Shown here in pieces: positions 14,700-23,105 of a DNA stretch of 44,640 nt. A model generated the notes under the pieces. The model did not search any database, was not told the DNA's origin, and saw only the letters and a list, made by a program, of their open reading frames with translations. Numbering within the stretch: the first letter of the stretch is position 1; each line of letters begins with the position of its first letter. The translations under genes and the position numbers were made by a program. The stretch covers positions 1 through 44,640 of IMG/VR virus record IMGVR_UViG_3300048123_000070; one strand, given 5' to 3'. The DNA comes from a virus.

Positions 14700-15084
14700 C
14701 CACATCGACAACGCCCTGCTCCGTCATGAGGAGACGCTCGTCAGCGTCAGGGATCTGGCCCGGCCAATTCGCATGGGTGACGAGAAGGCCGGCATGAAGT
14801 TCGACGGCGAGAAGCCCCGGATGGACCTGCTGGTCTCTGACATGCCTAGAGCCCTTGAGGCCATCGGCCACGTCCTCACCGCCGGCGCCGAGAAATACGC
14901 CCCAGGCAACTGGCAGTACGTCGAGAACGCTGACAGCCGATACCTGGCCGCCGCGCTTCGCCACGAGATGGCTCTCGCCAGGGGTGAGCAGAATGATCCC
15001 GAGACGGGCGTTCACCACCTGGCGCACGTCGCCTGCTGCGTCCTGTTCCGGCTTGAGCTGGCGATGCGGGAGGCTGCCCGATGA
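14692..15084 (+). CDS. dATP/dGTP diphosphohydrolase-like protein
   Basis: 130 residues from MADHIDNALL. The core KFDGEKPRMDLL (about 36-47), MPRALEAIGHVLTAGAEKY, GNWQYV and RYLAAALRHEMALARGE, then DPETGVHHLAHVACCVLFRL, matches the MazG-like dATP/dGTP diphosphohydrolase domain found in many phages. Related enzymes adjust dNTP pools during phage replication. It overlaps the previous gene by 8 bp and rusA by 4 bp. Confidence 0.85.
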   Translation: MADHIDNALLRHEETLVSVRDLARPIRMGDEKAGMKFDGEKPRMDLLVSDMPRALEAIGHVLTAGAEKYAPGNWQYVENADSRYLAAALRHEMALARGEQNDPETGVHHLAHVACCVLFRLELAMREAAR

Positions 15085-15434
15085 TCAGTCTCACCCTACC
15101 CTGGCCGCCCAGCACCAACACCGTCTGGCGCAACGTCCATGGCCGCACGCTGCTGTCCCGCAAGGGGCGGCAGTTCCGCAAAGACGTAGCTACCGCCGTC
15201 GCCGGCCAACACCGGGGCGAGCCACTGGCCGCCCGGCTGGATGTTGTCGTCACCCTGCTGCCGCCCGACCGCCGCAAGCGGGACATCGACAACCACGGCG
15301 GCAAGGCGCTTCTCGACGCGCTGACGCACGCAGGCATCTGGCTGGACGATGAGCAGATTGACCGGCTGACGATCATCCGGGGCGAGCGCATGGCTGGCGG
15401 CCAGTGCCTGGTCGAGATCAAGGAGGCCGCATGA
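15081..15434 (+). CDS. rusA: RusA-family Holliday junction resolvase
   Basis: A 117-residue RusA-type endonuclease that would cut four-way junctions from recombination and replication before packaging. LPWPPSTNTVWR (N-terminus), DRRKRDIDNHGGKALLDALT (about 68-87, with the catalytic Asp residues) and GIWLDDEQIDRL are all family landmarks. Normal length. Coupled by ATGA to both neighbours. Confidence 0.93.
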   Translation: MISLTLPWPPSTNTVWRNVHGRTLLSRKGRQFRKDVATAVAGQHRGEPLAARLDVVVTLLPPDRRKRDIDNHGGKALLDALTHAGIWLDDEQIDRLTIIRGERMAGGQCLVEIKEAA

Positions 15435-15502
15435 GCGACAAGCAGAGCGAGCGCCCGCCAGATCGGCGCTACCACCACAACGACCCGAGGCGCCGGTCGT
15501 GA
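15431..15502 (+). CDS. Tiny basic peptide (23 aa)
   Basis: ATG overlaps the rusA stop (ATGA), and its TGA overlaps the GTG of the next frame. Arg/His-rich (RPPDRRYHHNDPRRRS). Support is coupling only. Confidence 0.35.
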   Translation: MSDKQSERPPDRRYHHNDPRRRS

Positions 15503-15672
15503 AGTGGTCACGGCGCAGCTCGCACAGCATCCAGAGCGGCGAGTGGACGATCAGCAGGACACGCCATGAAGGGAAGGATCTTTTCACCCTGTGGCGGCAA
15601 TCAGAAGCAATCGGCATCTGCGGCACCGCCGACGAGGCCAAGGCACGAGCAAAACGGGAGAGCGCGGCATGA
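15499..15672 (+). CDS. Hypothetical protein (57 aa, GTG start)
   Basis: VKWSRRSSHSIQSGEWTISR... runs from a GTG overlapping the previous stop to a TGA overlapping the next ATG. The pattern (SGEWTISR, EGKDLFTLWR, GTADEAKARAK) resembles the very small DUF2188-like proteins that end in an Ala-rich helix. Not firmly recognised. Confidence 0.6.
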   Translation: MKWSRRSSHSIQSGEWTISRTRHEGKDLFTLWRQSEAIGICGTADEAKARAKRESAA

Positions 15673-16391
15673 TGGCAGCGATCAAGCAATGGCAGCACGA
15701 CTACGGGCGCATGAGCATGAGCGATCTGCGCGACCATGCCAAACAGACGCACCCAGAGCACACGGATGACGCAGCGCGGGCTTACGTTGACCGCCTGATC
15801 GACTTAGAACTGGAGCGACGCCTCGACCTGCTCCATCGGCGCCCGGGCTGGCACGCGCACTCGCCCGTGGCCATGATCGGTTGCGGTGGCGGCGGTGGTG
15901 GCCGGCATGACCAGATGCTCGTGGCCTACGAGAAGGGAATCCTGAACAGCTACTGGCACGAGGTGGCCAGGGTGGTACTGGGCAAACTGCCCACCCGTCG
16001 GTTAATGGCCCTGATGATCAAGGCGGCGAAGATGGATAGCCGGCTCGAGGGCCCCTGGTGTGCCACCTTCGATCAGGTGGCCGCCGCCCTGGGCAGCTAC
16101 GCCCAGATGCTTGGATGGCCTGGTGCATGTGTCGACGCGGCGCAGACGGTCGTATCGGTAGTCGAGACCGAAGTGCCGCGCAGTCACCGCAACAGCCAGC
16201 ACGTCTTCCCCATGCGCCCCGACGACGCAGAGCGCGAGCTGGCCCGCATCGAGGCCGCCAAGGAGCCACGTAGGGAGCGGCGGGAGACCAAAGAGCGAAA
16301 GCCGATGTTCAAGGACGGCCAAGCGATCAAGGATGCTGCCAAAAATGCGCGAATCGAAGCAATTCTGATGGCAAAAGCAGGAATCGCTTGA
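15669..16391 (+). CDS. Last gene of the right early operon; candidate late antiterminator (Q-like by position)
   Basis: 240 residues; I do not recognise the family. It has a charged N-terminal region, a striking Gly run (IGCGGGGGGRHDQM, about 75-88), a helical middle (ILNSYWHEVARVVLGKLPTR; LEGPWCATFDQVAAALGSYA) and a very basic C-terminal 70 residues (EPRRERRETKERKPMFKD...). Its stop codon lies inside the -35 of a strong promoter followed 55-75 bp later by an intrinsic terminator. This is exactly the lambda Q, pR', tR' order, so a Q-type role is proposed from position only. Confidence 0.6.
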   Translation: MMAAIKQWQHDYGRMSMSDLRDHAKQTHPEHTDDAARAYVDRLIDLELERRLDLLHRRPGWHAHSPVAMIGCGGGGGGRHDQMLVAYEKGILNSYWHEVARVVLGKLPTRRLMALMIKAAKMDSRLEGPWCATFDQVAAALGSYAQMLGWPGACVDAAQTVVSVVETEVPRSHRNSQHVFPMRPDDAERELARIEAAKEPRRERRETKERKPMFKDGQAIKDAAKNARIEAILMAKAGIA

Positions 16392-16415
16392 CATTTTCCA
16401 TTCGCAACCTACAAT
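16388..16415 (+). promoter_or_regulatory. Probable late promoter (pR'-like)
   Basis: Consensus -35 TTGACA (16388-16393), 16-bp spacer, TACAAT (16410-16415). It is the best promoter match seen ahead of the late genes, which follow in the same direction. Confidence 0.78.
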
Positions 16416-16467
16416 TCATGTAGGCTCGCAGTACGACCGTCAAGAGCCAGCAGTATCAAATATCAAG

Positions 16468-16492
16468 GCCCGCCCTCACCGGCGGGCTTTTT
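16468..16492 (+). terminator. Terminator just after the late promoter (tR'-like)
   Basis: GCCCGCC-CTCACC-GGCGGGC followed by TTTTT, about 50 bases after the predicted start site of the late promoter. Confidence 0.85.
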
Positions 16493-16645
16493 CGTTCCTG
16501 CGCCCTGGCCTCCCGCCGGGGCGTAGTTCGTTATGCCGCCCCGCGAGCCCTGTCCCTCGCCATCGAGTGGGCGGCGCCCTTTCCCGTGATGACGCCGCCA
16601 CCTGGTGTCTTTGCCCGTTCCTGCGGGCTGTTTTATTCGAGGTGC

Positions 16646-17203
16646 ATGATGATGGCGCTCCAGACACAGACGCTGTTCATCAGCGCCGGCCACTCGATGT
16701 CCGATCCTGGCGCAACCGGTAACGGCCTGACCGAGGCTGACGTGGTGCTCGACTTCCGCGACCGGCTATGTGACTACCTCGCCGACAAGCTGGTATTTGG
16801 CCGAGATGGGCAGCCGGGCCAGAACCTGCCGCTACGCCAGGCATGCGAGATGGCGAAGCGTCACGACGTCGCTGTCGAGTTCCACTGCAACGCCTTCTCC
16901 AAACCCACCGCCACCGGTGTCGAAACACTGTCGGATGCGAGCGGTAAGCGGCTAGGCGCCCTCCTCTGCCACTCAATGGCGAGTGTCATGGGCATCGCCA
17001 ACCGCGGCGCGAAAGGTGAGGGCTCTGGTCAGCACAGCCGGCTGGCCTTCGTTCGCGCCGGCGGGATCATCGTCGAGCTGTTCTTCATCACGAACCCGAA
17101 TGACCTGGCTGCATACCGCGACAACCTCGATGCCCTGGTGACCGAGGTCGGCCAAGTGCTGATCGCCGAGGTGTGCGAGCCCGAGTATTCCGACGCTGCC
17201 TAA
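16646..17203 (+). CDS. N-acetylmuramoyl-L-alanine amidase (endolysin)
   Basis: About 185 residues of the zinc-dependent Amidase_3 family, which cuts the bond between MurNAc and L-Ala in peptidoglycan at lysis. Seen: LFISAGHSMSDPGA with the zinc His near residue 16, VVLDFRDRLCDYL, VEFHCNAF with the second His, and the catalytic Glu in IIVELFFITNPND. No signal peptide, so release needs a holin. Three consecutive ATGs (16646, 16649, 16652) follow GAGG; the first is reported. It is the first gene after the late promoter. Confidence 0.92.
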   Translation: MMMALQTQTLFISAGHSMSDPGATGNGLTEADVVLDFRDRLCDYLADKLVFGRDGQPGQNLPLRQACEMAKRHDVAVEFHCNAFSKPTATGVETLSDASGKRLGALLCHSMASVMGIANRGAKGEGSGQHSRLAFVRAGGIIVELFFITNPNDLAAYRDNLDALVTEVGQVLIAEVCEPEYSDAA

Positions 17204-17273
17204 GAGCGGCGCGGACACAACACTTGAATACGCAGACCGCGAAAGCGGAAAACACACCAGCCCGAGAGCTCCT

Positions 17274-17504
17274 ATGGCTGAACAAGACGATCCTCTCGAA
17301 AGGCTGGAGCGCCGCGTCTGCACTGACCCCCAGTTTTCAGAACAAGACGTCGCCCTGATCCACGAGGTGCTGCGAGCCTATCGCGGCTGGAAGTCCCTCG
17401 GTTGGGCCGCCAAGTGGGTGACGATGATCCTGGCCAGTCTTGCGGGCGCTCTGATGGCATGGAAGACCGTAGCCGAGGAGATACGCAAATGGCTGACCGG
17501 ATAG
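17274..17504 (+). CDS. Small membrane protein, holin candidate (76 aa)
   Basis: A charged N-terminal half, then one membrane helix at about 44-63 (WAAKWVTMILASLAGALMAW) and a basic/acidic C-terminus. Immediately after the amidase and overlapping the next gene, the usual place for a holin or holin partner. Confidence 0.68.
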   Translation: MAEQDDPLERLERRVCTDPQFSEQDVALIHEVLRAYRGWKSLGWAAKWVTMILASLAGALMAWKTVAEEIRKWLTG

Positions 17505-17929
17505 CACGCTGGGCCCTTAGCTGGCCCGCCTTTTTCCTGGCCCTTGGCTGGCTTGGGCTGTTCTCGCAGACAGACACCGCTGCACGACTCCATGGGTCGG
17601 TGCTCCCGGTGGTCACCGAGATGCAGATCGAGAGCCTGACCGAGACGGAATACCTGGGCCGCCCCGCCACGATCGTGAGCGGTTCAGCAGTGAAGAATCG
17701 GGAGTGCAGCTTCCGAGGCGTCGAATGGGCGCTTGAGGGTCAGGCCGGCATGGACGTAAAGGTCGACGCCTTCTTCAAGGATGCCCCAATGATCCGCGGT
17801 GAAGGCGTGCAGCACTGGCAGGCGCTGATCATTGGCGTTCCACCTGACCAACTACCCGATACCCGGGGCATCGTCCGGCATGAATGCGGGCGCTTCCCTG
17901 CTATCACGTCGCTTTACAGCGGCGAGTGA
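17489..17929 (+). CDS. Membrane-anchored or exported lysis-region protein (146 aa)
   Basis: MADRIARWALSWPAFFLALG... gives an N-terminal membrane anchor or uncleaved signal (residues 8-27), followed by about 115 residues that should lie in the periplasm, with two Cys (NRECSFRG, RHECGRF). It is not recognisable as Rz/Rz1. Its position between two holin-like genes suggests a spanin-like or lysis-accessory role, which is inference. Confidence 0.65.
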   Translation: MADRIARWALSWPAFFLALGWLGLFSQTDTAARLHGSVLPVVTEMQIESLTETEYLGRPATIVSGSAVKNRECSFRGVEWALEGQAGMDVKVDAFFKDAPMIRGEGVQHWQALIIGVPPDQLPDTRGIVRHECGRFPAITSLYSGE

Positions 17930-17936
17930 GGCAAGC

Positions 17937-18524
17937 ATGAACTGGAGCGACGTTGGTGGATTCCTCTCAGAGATCGCACCGAGCGTTGGCCAAGCGCTCA
18001 AAGAGGCTGCCCCTGGCATGGCGCAGGTGGCCGTCACAGCGGCTGGCAATGCCGTTGTACCTGGCGCTGGTGGCTTGGTCGGTGCTGCTCTGGGTAAGCG
18101 CGTCGCTGACGCTCTGGGCACTAACGCCACGCCGCAGGCGGTAGTGAGTCACGTACAGGCTGATCCGGAAGCGGCCAAGGCCAAGCTGCGCGAGCTCGAC
18201 ATCGAACTGACCCGTCTCTACCTGCAGGACCAGCAGGACGCCCGGGCGATGCAGGTCGCCACGCTCCAGGCTGACAACGCCGGCTGGCTGGCCCGCAACT
18301 TCGTGTACCTGCTCGGCACCCTGGTGATCGTCGCAGTGTTCGCCTACATCGGCGCGGTGACGTTCGTGGAGCTGACGCCCACCGGTGAGCGGTATGCCGA
18401 CATCGCGGTGACGGGTATTGCCGCAGGCCTGGTCAGCAGCGTGATGGGCTTCTTCCTCGGCAGCCGGCAGCGGCAAGAGAGCAGAGCGCCCCGTACATTC
18501 ATGGACGCGATTAGAACAAAGTGA
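17937..18524 (+). CDS. Holin-like protein (GTA holin type)
   Basis: 195 residues from MNWSDVGGFLSEIAP. An Ala/Gly-rich amphipathic N-terminal region is followed by a helical stretch (KLRELDIELTRLYLQDQQDA) and two membrane helices at about 122-145 (NFVYLLGTLVIVAVFAYIGA) and 155-178 (IAVTGIAAGLVSSVMGFFLG). This layout resembles 3TM gene-transfer-agent holins. It lies at the end of the lysis cassette. Confidence 0.75.
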   Translation: MNWSDVGGFLSEIAPSVGQALKEAAPGMAQVAVTAAGNAVVPGAGGLVGAALGKRVADALGTNATPQAVVSHVQADPEAAKAKLRELDIELTRLYLQDQQDARAMQVATLQADNAGWLARNFVYLLGTLVIVAVFAYIGAVTFVELTPTGERYADIAVTGIAAGLVSSVMGFFLGSRQRQESRAPRTFMDAIRTK

Positions 18525-18537
18525 GCCCGACGGGTAT

Positions 18538-18711
18538 TCAGTCTGCTTCGCTATCGCGGTTGAGTTTTTCGGCTTCTCGTTCAGCTGCTTCGCAGTCGTG
18601 GTAGGAAGCGATCACGTCGTCGTTCAGGTGCGTATCGACCACCTGCCAGTAATCGACCTTGGTGCTGTCGGGGTCGGTGAGCACTGAGCGAACCTGAAAT
18701 CTAGCAGGCAT
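18538..18711 (-). CDS. Small moron protein (57 aa), member of the local W-VV family
   Basis: MPARFQVRSVLTDPDST... starts at 18711; an alternative TTG lies at 18729 behind no better site. The pattern FQVRSVL...YWQVVD...AAEREAEKLN resembles the next gene and 41297-41500. It is opposite in strand to the late operon, with a TATGCT-like -10 upstream, as expected for a prophage-expressed moron. Function unknown. Confidence 0.6.
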   Translation of the reverse strand: MPARFQVRSVLTDPDSTKVDYWQVVDTHLNDDVIASYHDCEAAEREAEKLNRDSEAD

Positions 18712-18754
18712 TGTGGAGCTACCTCGCAATCACAAGGGTCACCCCTAGCATAGC

Positions 18755-18937
18755 CTAGGTGGCAGGCTCCACATTGAACGCTAGAGCTGCCGCTTCGGCA
18801 CGGGCTTCTTCCTCGAGGGCATGCCGCGAAACAACCTCTCTGGATTCTTCATTGTAGTGCTGAGAAAGCTTAACTACCGCCCACCGCACCCGCCGGCTCT
18901 TAGCGGTTAGGTAGCTCTCGACCAAATACTTGTCCAC
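18755..18937 (-). CDS. Small moron protein (60 aa, GTG start)
   Basis: MDKYLVESYLTAKSRRVRWA... from GTG 18937 with TAGGAG about 8 bases upstream. It has the same layout as its neighbour and as 41297-41500: a beta-like VESYL, a central W-x-VV, then an Ala/Glu-rich helix ending in AFN. A promoter lies about 35-60 bp upstream. No membrane segment. Confidence 0.62.
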   Translation of the reverse strand: MDKYLVESYLTAKSRRVRWAVVKLSQHYNEESREVVSRHALEEEARAEAAALAFNVEPAT

Positions 18938-18972
18938 CTCCAGGTCTCCTACAGATCGACTAAGGCGGTGGC

Positions 18973-19001
18973 AGAGTATGCTGAGAACGAACCTATGGCA
19001 A
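18973..19001 (-). promoter_or_regulatory. Promoter for the minus-strand moron genes
   Basis: Minus strand TTGCCA (19001-18996), 17-bp spacer, TACTCT (18978-18973), pointing at the gene starting at 18937. Confidence 0.6.
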
Positions 19002-19318
19002 CAGCCTACTCATCGGTATAGCAACAGTTTCGATGCACGCCCATGCCCAAGGCTGATGTAAGACGCTTGAGCTTAGCGGTCGCTCCGTACGCACCCAGCC
19101 CCTAGCTCGGCACGCTAAACACCCTGCAGCACCCGGAGGTGGTCCCCACCTACCAAGGGCGGACGCTGTGAAGCGCTGCACTCCGTACCAGCCGTCTGAG
19201 AAAGCTCAGGCGGTCCCTATTCAGCCTGCCGTGTTGAGGAATTCACTACACCAGCAGCGGATGGCAGAAAAAACACCGGCGATATACTCGCCTTGCGTCA
19301 AGTAAAAAGAACCACTCA

Positions 19319-19345
19319 AGCCCTGGCATCCGCCGGGGCTTTTTT
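19319..19345 (+). terminator. Intrinsic terminator
   Basis: AGCCCTGG pairs with CCGGGGCT (one mismatch), followed by TTTTT. It lies in the gap upstream of the KilA-N gene. Confidence 0.75.
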
Positions 19346-19388
19346 GTACCTGCGCCACGCACGGCGCGATAACCCAAGAGCCTTTCAG

Positions 19389-19465
19389 AAAGAGCCCAGG
19401 TGAAGCGTCGGTAAAAGCTGGCGAGCTTCTCTTGGGGCTGGCGTTTCTGTGCGACTGGGCTCTTT
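19389..19465. repeat. 11-bp inverted repeat enclosing a structured leader
   Basis: AAAGAGCCCAG (19389-19399) is the exact reverse complement of CTGGGCTCTTT (19455-19465), with a smaller AAGCT-GGCG-AGCTT hairpin inside. It ends 20 bp before the KilA-N start and could be a folded leader RNA or protein-binding site. Confidence 0.55.
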
Positions 19466-19484
19466 GCTAAAAGGAAAACGAACC

Positions 19485-19976
19485 ATGCCGAACGTTGTTC
19501 CCTTCGAATACCAGGGCCAGTCAGTCCGTTTCAACACTGATGGCTGGATCAATGCCACCGACATCGCCAAGCGCCATGGCAAGCGTCTTGACCTCTGGCT
19601 GAGGAACATTGAGACGCAGCAATACATGACTGCCTTGGCAAGGCATTTAAATACCGCGAATCCGAGGGATTTGATTCGGACCCAGCGCGGCCGTGGTGGC
19701 GGCACATGGCTTCACCCAAAGCTATCCGTTGTATTCGCTCGCTGGATTGACGTCGATTTCGGCGTATGGGCAGACATGCTCATCGACGACATTGTTCATG
19801 GCCGCGCCACTCTTCGCCAGCAGCTAGATGATGCTTGCCGGGCATTAGATGATCAGAAGCAGCGCGGCAGTATGGCCGGCAGCGAGCTAGCCCGACATCG
19901 TTGGGTCAAGCCGCCGCTGGAGCAGAGAGTCGCCTATCTCCGCGACCAGATGCAGCTCAAGCTGGACGTGGCATAA
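19485..19976 (+). CDS. KilA-N domain DNA-binding protein
   Basis: 163 residues from MPNVVPFEYQ (AAGGA upstream). The KilA-N fold covers about residues 8-105: VRFNTDGWINATDIAKRHG, LDLWLRNIETQQYM, GGGTWLHPKLSVVFARWID and FGVWADMLID. The rest is a charged helical tail. KilA-N proteins are phage DNA-binding regulators or antirepressor-like factors. It lies alone between the long non-coding gap and the terminase genes, so it may regulate late or packaging functions. Confidence 0.88.
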   Translation: MPNVVPFEYQGQSVRFNTDGWINATDIAKRHGKRLDLWLRNIETQQYMTALARHLNTANPRDLIRTQRGRGGGTWLHPKLSVVFARWIDVDFGVWADMLIDDIVHGRATLRQQLDDACRALDDQKQRGSMAGSELARHRWVKPPLEQRVAYLRDQMQLKLDVA

Positions 19977-20129
19977 GCAAACGGGGGTCAATCTGACCAC
20001 CCCTCACGATCCAGGTCCGCATGCTCGAGGATCAGATGCAACTGCGCCTGCTTGCATGACCGTATTGCTCACGGTGGCTGGCAAGTCCGTCCGCCGTGAG
20101 CTCAGCACCGCTTATTCAATGAGGCACTC
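19977..20129. other. Gap before the small terminase gene, with inverted repeats and a gene remnant
   Basis: Contains GGTCA-ATC-TGACC near 19986-19998, an 8-bp inverted repeat GCTCACGG/CCGTGAGC (20067-20074 and 20094-20101), and a short frame ending EDQMQLRLLA at about 20059 that resembles the end of the KilA-N protein (RDQMQLKLDVA). A cos or pac site could lie here, but none is proven. Confidence 0.4.
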
Positions 20130-20606
20130 ATGGCAGCACCTAAAGGCAACCAGTTCTGGAAAGCCAGGACCAAGCACGGCCGCGACAAGCTATTCGCCAG
20201 TGCCGACCTGCTTTGGGAAGCCTGCTGCGAATATTTCCATTGGGTGGAGAAGCACCCGCTGTGGGAGTCCAAGGCGTTCCACAATCAGGGGGAAGTCGTG
20301 ATGGCGACTATCCCGAAGATGCGGGCCATGACCATCGACGGGCTGTGCATCTTCCTTGATATAGACACGATGACCTGGCGCCGCTGGCGTGATGACGATG
20401 ATTTTTGCGCAGTCGTCACGCGAGCAGAGTCGATCATTCGAGATCAGAAGTTCTCCGGTGCCGCCGCTGACCTGCTCAACGCCAACATCATCGCCCGAGA
20501 CTTGGGCCTCAAGGATGGTCACGATCACACCTCGAGCGACGGCAGCATGACGCCGAAGCCGACCACCATCCAGCTCGTGGCCCCCAATGACGACAACGAC
20601 GCTTGA
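20130..20606 (+). CDS. terS: Terminase small subunit
   Basis: A 158-residue DNA-recognition subunit of the packaging motor. The typical start [20 protein letters not shown] is seen, then [17 protein letters not shown] with a helix-turn-helix around 60-80 (WRRWRDDDD), and a helical middle leading to [18 protein letters not shown]. It overlaps the large subunit by 20 bp. It would bind the packaging site and hand DNA to the large subunit. Confidence 0.88.
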   Translation: MAAPKGNQFWKARTKHGRDKLFASADLLWEACCEYFHWVEKHPLWESKAFHNQGEVVMATIPKMRAMTIDGLCIFLDIDTMTWRRWRDDDDFCAVVTRAESIIRDQKFSGAAADLLNANIIARDLGLKDGHDHTSSDGSMTPKPTTIQLVAPNDDNDA

Positions 20607-21852
20607 GATACCTCCGAAGCTGATACCGGTATTCACGGACAAGCCAGGTGAAAGCATCCGCTACCGGGGCGCCTATGGCGGACGGGGCAGCGCCAAGACG
20701 CGGACCTTCGCCCTCATGTCGGCCGTTCGGGCCTACATGTTCGCGGAAGCCGAGGTCTCCGGCGTGATCCTGTGTGGCCGTGAGTACATGAACAGCTTGG
20801 AAGACTCCTCAATGGAGGAGGTCAAACAAGCGATTCGATCTGTTGACTGGCTCAACGACTACTTCGACATCGGCGAGAAGTACATCCGCACTCGGAATCG
20901 GCGAGTGTGGTACGCCTTCGCAGGCCTCCGCCACAACTTGGATAGCATCAAGTCCAAGGCGCGCATCCTGCTGGCCTGGGTTGATGAGGCTGAGAACGTC
21001 AGTGAAATCGCCTGGCAGAAGCTCAATCCAACCGTGCGCGAAGAGGGGTCGGAAGTCTGGATTACCTGGAACCCCGAGCTGGATGGAAGCCCTACCGATC
21101 AGCGCTACAGGAAGAACGCCCCGGCCAGCGCCAAGATCGTCGAGATGAACTACGAGGACAACCCCTGGTTTCCAGAGGTGCTCGACCAGGAGCGGATCAA
21201 CGACCGCGACACCCTGGACGACCAAACCTATGCCTGGATCTGGGAAGGCGCCTACCGGGAGAACAGCGAGGCACAGATCCTTGCTGGCAAGTACCGGGTG
21301 GCTGAATTCGAGCCTGGCTCCGACTGGCATGGGCCTTACCACGGCGTCGACTGGGGCTTCTCCCAGGACCCGACGGCGGCTATCAAGCTGTGGGTGCATG
21401 ATCGCCGGCTCTACGTCGAGCACGAGGCCGGCAAAGTCGGGCTCGAGAACGACGACATCGCCAAGTTCCTCAAGGACCGAATACCTGGTATCGACAGGCA
21501 CGTCGTGCGAGGCGACTCGGCGCGCCCCGAGACGATCAACCATGTTCGTTCCGACGGCGATGGCCGGCGCGACAACCTGCCCCGCCTGGAGCCGGTCGAG
21601 AAGTGGCCGGGAAGCGTCGAGGACGGCATCGCCCACCTGCGAAGCTACCAAGAGATCGTTATCCACCCGCGCTGTACCGAGTTTCTCAAAGAGGCTCGGC
21701 TTTACAGCTACAAGGTAGACCGCCTGACCGGCGACGTGCTGACAACCATCGTCGACAAGCACAACCACTACATCGACGCCGCCAGGTACGCTCTCCAGCC
21801 GATGATCGGCGGCAACAACTATCGCCAGCGCTTCGCCGCGATGGCGTCATAG
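20587..21852 (+). CDS. terL: Terminase large subunit (PBSX/Terminase_3 type)
   Basis: A 421-residue packaging ATPase/nuclease. Walker A GGRGSAKT (31-38), Walker [11 protein letters not shown] (127-136) and the coupling motif ITWNP near 159-163 are seen. The RNase-H-like nuclease follows, with Asp255 in HGVDWGF, GDSARPE near 307 and a late Asp in [10 protein letters not shown]. Length and motif order fit the PBSX group. It uses ATP to pump DNA into the prohead and cuts at the end of each headful or at a cos site. Confidence 0.95.
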   Translation: MTTTTLEIPPKLIPVFTDKPGESIRYRGAYGGRGSAKTRTFALMSAVRAYMFAEAEVSGVILCGREYMNSLEDSSMEEVKQAIRSVDWLNDYFDIGEKYIRTRNRRVWYAFAGLRHNLDSIKSKARILLAWVDEAENVSEIAWQKLNPTVREEGSEVWITWNPELDGSPTDQRYRKNAPASAKIVEMNYEDNPWFPEVLDQERINDRDTLDDQTYAWIWEGAYRENSEAQILAGKYRVAEFEPGSDWHGPYHGVDWGFSQDPTAAIKLWVHDRRLYVEHEAGKVGLENDDIAKFLKDRIPGIDRHVVRGDSARPETINHVRSDGDGRRDNLPRLEPVEKWPGSVEDGIAHLRSYQEIVIHPRCTEFLKEARLYSYKVDRLTGDVLTTIVDKHNHYIDAARYALQPMIGGNNYRQRFAAMAS

Positions 21853-21860
21853 GAGACACC

Positions 21861-23105
21861 ATGTCGAACATCCACGAGGACGGCTATCGCTCGGCGCTGC
21901 TGGGCGAACGCCGCCGTCAGGTCGCACCCACCGATCAGGCGACCATGTACGCCCGGGGCGGGATTGCGGCTCGGGTGATTGACCTGCCCGCTGATCTGGC
22001 CATGTCTCGGGGCGTCGAAATTGAGGGCGATGATGATCGAGTGATTGCCGAGGAGCTCCAGCGCCTCGACCTTGTGGGGAACATGTCTGATGCCCTGCGT
22101 TGGTCGCGTCTCGATGGCGGCGCAGCGCTGATGTTGCTGACCGATACCGGCACCTTGGATGAGCCCCTGCCGGAGAGTGTTGGCCAGATCACCGAGATCC
22201 GCGTGATTGAGCTACCCCAGCTCTCCGTGGCGCCGGGGGGCTATTACGACGATCCCGGCGAGCCGACCTACGGCCAACCGGAGTATTACCATGTCCGCCC
22301 CATCACCGCTGGCAACAGCGGCTCCACGGGTTTTTTCGTAGTCCACGAGTCGCGACTGTTGCCGGTGTATGGCGACCCGCTGCCATCCAGGTTGCGAGTT
22401 GGCGCCTCTGTGCCCTGGTCAGGGCGCTCTGCTGCGACCGCACCATTCCGATCCATCGAGCGCTACGAGAAGGCGTTGACGCTTTCGCTGGAAGTGCTCA
22501 AGCGCAAGCAGCAGGCCGTCCATCGCATGAAGGGGCTGGCCGAACTGATCCAGAACGGCCAAGAACACCTCGTCCGCAAGCGCGTTGATCTGGTGGATGA
22601 GGTGCGCAGCCTGATGAATGGCGTGGCCGTCGATGCAGAAGATGATTATCAGGTCTATGACCAGAACGTATCCGGCATCAAGGACCTGATCGCCGAATTT
22701 CAGATGGCCGTGTCTGCTGATACCGGCATCCCGGTGACGGCGCTGTTTGGGCGTGCTGCCGCTGGCCTGAACGCTACTGGCGAGAACGACCTGGAGGGGC
22801 TCTACGACCTATGCGAGGGCATTCAGCAGACGTGCGCGCAGACGGCCATCAATCGCCTGATCGAGGCAATCACCCGACAGTCGGGTATCGACGCCCCAAG
22901 GCAGTGGCGCATCAAGTGGCCGTCGCTGTGGACGCCGACTGACGCCCAGCAGGCAGAAACAAGACTGAATAACGCCCAAGCCTCTCAAGCTGAGGCCGCC
23001 GCACGGCAGATCGACCTCGACACCGGCACGGTGAGCGGTGATGAGGTGCGACAACATATGGCCCGCGATGGCCTGTATGGGCTGGAGGTAGATGATGGCG
23101 CCTAG
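21861..23105 (+). CDS. Portal protein (DUF1073 family)
   Basis: 414 residues from MSNIHEDGYR with AGGAGACACC upstream. Family landmarks: MYARGGIAARVIDLPADLAM, LRWSRLDGGAALMLLTD (about 80-96), a long helical stem around YEKALTLSLEVLKRKQQAVH, and DTGIPVTALFGRAAAGLNAT GENDL near 295-319. It would form the dodecameric ring at the capsid vertex and follows terL directly. Confidence 0.92.
   Translation: MSNIHEDGYRSALLGERRRQVAPTDQATMYARGGIAARVIDLPADLAMSRGVEIEGDDDRVIAEELQRLDLVGNMSDALRWSRLDGGAALMLLTDTGTLDEPLPESVGQITEIRVIELPQLSVAPGGYYDDPGEPTYGQPEYYHVRPITAGNSGSTGFFVVHESRLLPVYGDPLPSRLRVGASVPWSGRSAATAPFRSIERYEKALTLSLEVLKRKQQAVHRMKGLAELIQNGQEHLVRKRVDLVDEVRSLMNGVAVDAEDDYQVYDQNVSGIKDLIAEFQMAVSADTGIPVTALFGRAAAGLNATGENDLEGLYDLCEGIQQTCAQTAINRLIEAITRQSGIDAPRQWRIKWPSLWTPTDAQQAETRLNNAQASQAEAAARQIDLDTGTVSGDEVRQHMARDGLYGLEVDDGA

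Larger units (their letters stand above)
18938..19484. other. Long non-coding gap before the packaging genes
   Basis: No supported gene. Besides the moron promoter it contains a stem CCGTCTGAG-AAAG-CTCAGGCGG near 19191-19212, a palindrome GGCGATATACTCGCC near 19278-19292, the intrinsic terminator at 19319-19345 and the long inverted repeat at 19389-19465. A short RNA ending at the terminator is possible. Confidence 0.45.

Noticed and set aside
18993-19181. 62-codon minus-strand gene upstream of the moron pair
   Set aside because: No ribosome site, low-complexity translation, and it overlaps the moron promoter.
20809-21768. 319-codon minus-strand frame inside terL
   Set aside because: Opposite a terminase with all catalytic motifs; no own features.
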